Assembly (NCBI GenBank): GCA_027488265.1
Contig: JAIYCA010000439.1
Span: 1-8,659 of the forward strand
Length of the DNA stretch: 8,659 nt
Direction: 5' to 3'
Source: Planctomycetaceae bacterium
GTDB lineage: Bacteria; Planctomycetota; Phycisphaerae; Phycisphaerales; SM1A02
Below the pieces are notes generated by a model. The model was not told the origin of the DNA. It saw only the letters and a list, made by a program, of their open reading frames with translations, and did no database searches. Below, piece by piece: positions 6,886 to 8,659 of this stretch. Each line of letters begins with the position of its first letter. Positions within the stretch are counted from its first letter, which is position 1. The translations under genes and the position numbers were made by a program.

Positions 6886-8021
6886 GCGAGCGTTTGAAGC
6901 AGAGTTCAAATGCGACGTCGTCCACGACGTCGCCCGCGAAAGCCAGCGCGTCATCGCAAGAAAGTGCGTGCTGTCCGTCCGATGCGCCCGCGCGACTTTC
7001 GTTTCTCGATCGCTACCTCACGCTGTGGATTTTTCTCGCGATGGGCGCAGGCGTATTGCTCGGGCGATTCATCCCAGACATCACGACCATCGCGGATCGC
7101 GTGACCGTTGGAACCACGAACGTGCCGATCGCGATTGGCCTCGTATTGATGATGTTTCCGCCGCTCGCGAAGGTGCGCTACGAAGAACTCCCGCGCGTCT
7201 TTCGCGATTGGAAAGTGCTCTCGATCTCGCTCATCCAGAATTGGGTTGTTGGCCCGATTCTGATGTTCGCACTCGCCGCATTGTTCCTGTCGGACAAGCC
7301 AGAGTTCATGCTCGGCCTCATCATGGTTGGGCTCGCGCGATGTATCGCGATGGTGCTCGTCTGGAACGACCTTGCGAAGGGGAGTGCGGAGTACGCAGCG
7401 GGCCTCGTTGCCTTCAACAGCATTTTTCAGGTGCTTTTCTTTGGCGTCTATGCGTGGATCTTCATGACATGGCTGCCGCCACTCGTTGGGCTTGAGGGCG
7501 TTGTCGTCGATGTTTCGATGGCGTCGATTTTCGGCAGCGTGCTCGTCTATCTCGGTATTCCGTTTGTTGCGGGGATGACGACACGCGCACTCCTGCGGCG
7601 CATGAAAGGCGAAGAGTGGTACACGCAACGTTTTCTCCCGCGCATCGCGCCGATCACGCTCGTTGCGTTGCTTTTCACGATCGTCGTCATGTTCAGTTTG
7701 CAAGGTGAGCGGATCATCGCCGCACCGCTCGACATCGTTCGAATTGCTATTCCGCTCGTGCTCTACTTCGCGATCATGTTCTTCGCGTCGTACTTCATGG
7801 CACGGCGCGCGGGCGCCGAGTACGAACGCGCCGCAACGCTTGCATTCACGGCGAGCGGCAACAACTTTGAACTCGCGATCGCCGTTGCCATTTCGGTCTT
7901 CGGCATTTCGTCGGCGACCGCTTTTGCGACCGTCATCGGTCCGCTTGTCGAAGTGCCAGCACTGATCTTGCTTGTCGGCGCAGCGGCTCGACTTCGCGAA
8001 CGCGCAAGAATTCGCGTGTGA
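6882..8021 (+). CDS. acr3: Arsenite efflux permease Acr3
   Basis: The preferred start is GTG 6882, which overlaps the preceding TGA as GTGA. A GGTGA lies 4 bases upstream, giving a 379-residue protein; an ATG at 6783 in this frame would overlap the previous gene by about 100 bases. Residues 39-60 (LSFLDRYLTLWIFLAMGAGV) are the typical Acr3 first helix, and about ten hydrophobic helices follow. The conserved Cys of the transport site is Cys154 in GLARCIAMV. The conserved Glu is Glu330 in GNNFELAIAVAISVFG. Known Acr3 proteins expel As(III) through the inner membrane by proton exchange. An extra hydrophilic N-terminus of about 38 residues, Ser/Thr/Ala-rich, carries Cys30-Cys31 (ESACCPSD). Third gene of the operon. 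There is no ArsA ATPase or ArsD chaperone nearby, so it probably works as a stand-alone secondary carrier. Confidence 0.95.
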   Translation: MSERLKQSSNATSSTTSPAKASASSQESACCPSDAPARLSFLDRYLTLWIFLAMGAGVLLGRFIPDITTIADRVTVGTTNVPIAIGLVLMMFPPLAKVRYEELPRVFRDWKVLSISLIQNWVVGPILMFALAALFLSDKPEFMLGLIMVGLARCIAMVLVWNDLAKGSAEYAAGLVAFNSIFQVLFFGVYAWIFMTWLPPLVGLEGVVVDVSMASIFGSVLVYLGIPFVAGMTTRALLRRMKGEEWYTQRFLPRIAPITLVALLFTIVVMFSLQGERIIAAPLDIVRIAIPLVLYFAIMFFASYFMARRAGAEYERAATLAFTASGNNFELAIAVAISVFGISSATAFATVIGPLVEVPALILLVGAAARLRERARIRV

Positions 8022-8132
8022 TTGGGAAGTAGTCACGTCACGCGGCGCGACTTGTCGAGAGCGCTTTTGCAGTTCGTCGATGCTGAACGCGCTCGCTTGG
8101 ATGCGTTGCGTTTCTGCGGCCGAATTCCCGCG

Positions 8133-8159
8133 TTGCAGCGTGCGCGACCGTGCTATTCT
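8133..8159 (+). promoter_or_regulatory. Candidate katG promoter
   Basis: TTGCAG (8133-8138) and TATTCT (8154-8159) are separated by 15 bases. The -10 is preceded by TGC, an extended -10 feature that can compensate for a short spacer. Transcription would start near 8166 and give a leader of about 70 bases. The rest of the 8022-8234 spacer shows no convincing terminator for the ars operon (no hairpin with a T-tract). Confidence 0.45.
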
Positions 8160-8174
8160 CCCGCCCCTTGTCCT

Positions 8175-8230
8175 GTCGATGGGCCAAGTTCGACGAGCCA
8201 TATTCGACAAGTCAAGTTCGAGGAGAATTC
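8175..8230 (+). repeat. Four degenerate 14-bp tandem repeats in the katG leader
   Basis: The units begin at 8175, 8189, 8203 and 8217: GTCGATGGGCCAAG, TTCGACGAGCCATA, TTCGACAAGTCAAG and TTCGAGGAGAATTC. The core (T)TCGA recurs at exactly 14-base steps. Neighbouring units among the first three share 9-10 of 14 bases. The fourth unit contains the Shine-Dalgarno GAGGAG. They lie downstream of the candidate promoter and could be binding sites or leader RNA structure. Confidence 0.55.
8220..8225 (+). promoter_or_regulatory. Shine-Dalgarno GAGGAG of katG
   Basis: GAGGAG ends 9 bases before ATG 8235 and is part of the last 14-bp repeat unit, so any factor or structure using that repeat could affect translation initiation. 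Confidence 0.65.
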
Positions 8231-8234
8231 AATC

Positions 8235-8659
8235 ATGCAGAGTGCAAGCAAGTGCCCCTTCGCCGGCGGCTTTCTCAAGAACACCAACCAAGGCACCTAC
8301 ACCCGTGATTGGTGGCCGAATCAGTTGGATCTCGCGCCGCTCAAGCGGAACTCGCCGATGGCGGATCCGATGGGCAACGACTTCGATTACGCGAAGGAGT
8401 TCAAGTCGCTTGATCTCCACGCGGTCGTCGCGGATCTCCGCACGCTCATGACTTCGTCGCAGCCGTGGTGGCCAGCTGATTACGGTCACTACGGACCGTT
8501 CTTCATTCGCATGGCGTGGCACAGCGCGGGTACGTATCGCTTGATCGATGGTCGCGGCGGCGGTGGCGCAGGCATGCTGCGATTTGCGCCCCTCGGAAGC
8601 TGGCCCGACAACGCGAACCTCGACAAGGCGCGTCGCTTGCTCTGGCCGATCAAGCAGAA
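8235..8659 (+). CDS. katG: Catalase-peroxidase KatG, N-terminal part (cut by window end)
   Basis: The first 141 codons of a bifunctional haem catalase-peroxidase, which destroys hydrogen peroxide and oxidises organic donors. The N-terminus has the family's KCPF, RDWWPNQL (residues 24-31), FDYAKEFKSLDL and the run SQPWWPADYGHYGPFFIR. The distal haem-pocket triad is Arg92, Trp95 and His96 in RMAWHSAGTYR. RFAPLGSWPDN supplies the conserved Asp near the channel. WPIKQ at the window edge is also conserved. Trp95 is the distal Trp that forms the Met-Tyr-Trp adduct in KatG; its partners lie beyond the window. Variations from common sequences are Tyr for Trp in PADYGHYG and ML for QQ before RFAPL. 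No signal peptide, so cytoplasmic. It follows acr3 by 213 bases with its own candidate promoter and is probably a separate unit, induced by oxidative stress (inference). Confidence 0.96.
   Translation, partial: MQSASKCPFAGGFLKNTNQGTYTRDWWPNQLDLAPLKRNSPMADPMGNDFDYAKEFKSLDLHAVVADLRTLMTSSQPWWPADYGHYGPFFIRMAWHSAGTYRLIDGRGGGGAGMLRFAPLGSWPDNANLDKARRLLWPIKQ

Noticed and set aside
6951..8210. 419-codon open frame on the minus strand opposite acr3
   Set aside because: Composition is dominated by Arg, His, Asp and Glu, as expected for the antisense of a GC-rich membrane protein gene; no motif or start signal.
8179..8234. Small upstream reading frame starting ATG 8179 in the katG leader
   Set aside because: No Shine-Dalgarno sequence and it runs out of frame into katG; the tandem repeat explains the sequence better.

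Overview
The window looks like a chromosomal piece of a GC-rich bacterium, most probably a planctomycete of the Phycisphaerae type. The main pointer is a secreted protein ending in the paired 'DLxGDGxVxxADLxxLLAAWG' dockerin-like repeats typical of that group. The sequence alone cannot fix the species.

Layout. Positions 1-122 hold no gene. A minus-strand gene (123-1328) encodes a secreted repeat protein with a C-terminal dockerin-like domain. A second minus-strand gene (1568-2071) encodes an unrecognised 167-residue protein. A 234-base divergent spacer with a strong nested hairpin follows. Then come a secreted Xaa-Pro dipeptidyl-peptidase-like S15 hydrolase (2306-4177) and, 24 bases later, orotate phosphoribosyltransferase pyrE (4202-4864).

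From 4914 to 8021 lies a compact arsenic operon: arsR repressor, a single-chain fusion of a thioredoxin-type arsenate reductase (ArsC) with an arsenite S-adenosylmethionine methyltransferase (ArsM), and the arsenite efflux permease acr3. The reading frames overlap by 14 and 4 bases, so they are probably translationally coupled. The logic would be: sense As(III), reduce As(V) to As(III), then either methylate As(III) in the same polypeptide or export it. All three proteins carry extra Cys pairs at termini or linkers. The window ends inside katG (catalase-peroxidase, 8235 onward), which has its own promoter and a leader built of degenerate 14-base tandem repeats.

Most worth a second look: the ArsC-ArsM fusion; the recurrent Cys-pair tags; the palindrome around the arsR start codon, whose half-site ACTTGCAT recurs in a larger palindrome about 3.5 kb away before the dockerin-like gene; the katG leader repeats; and the nested hairpin at 2105-2141.
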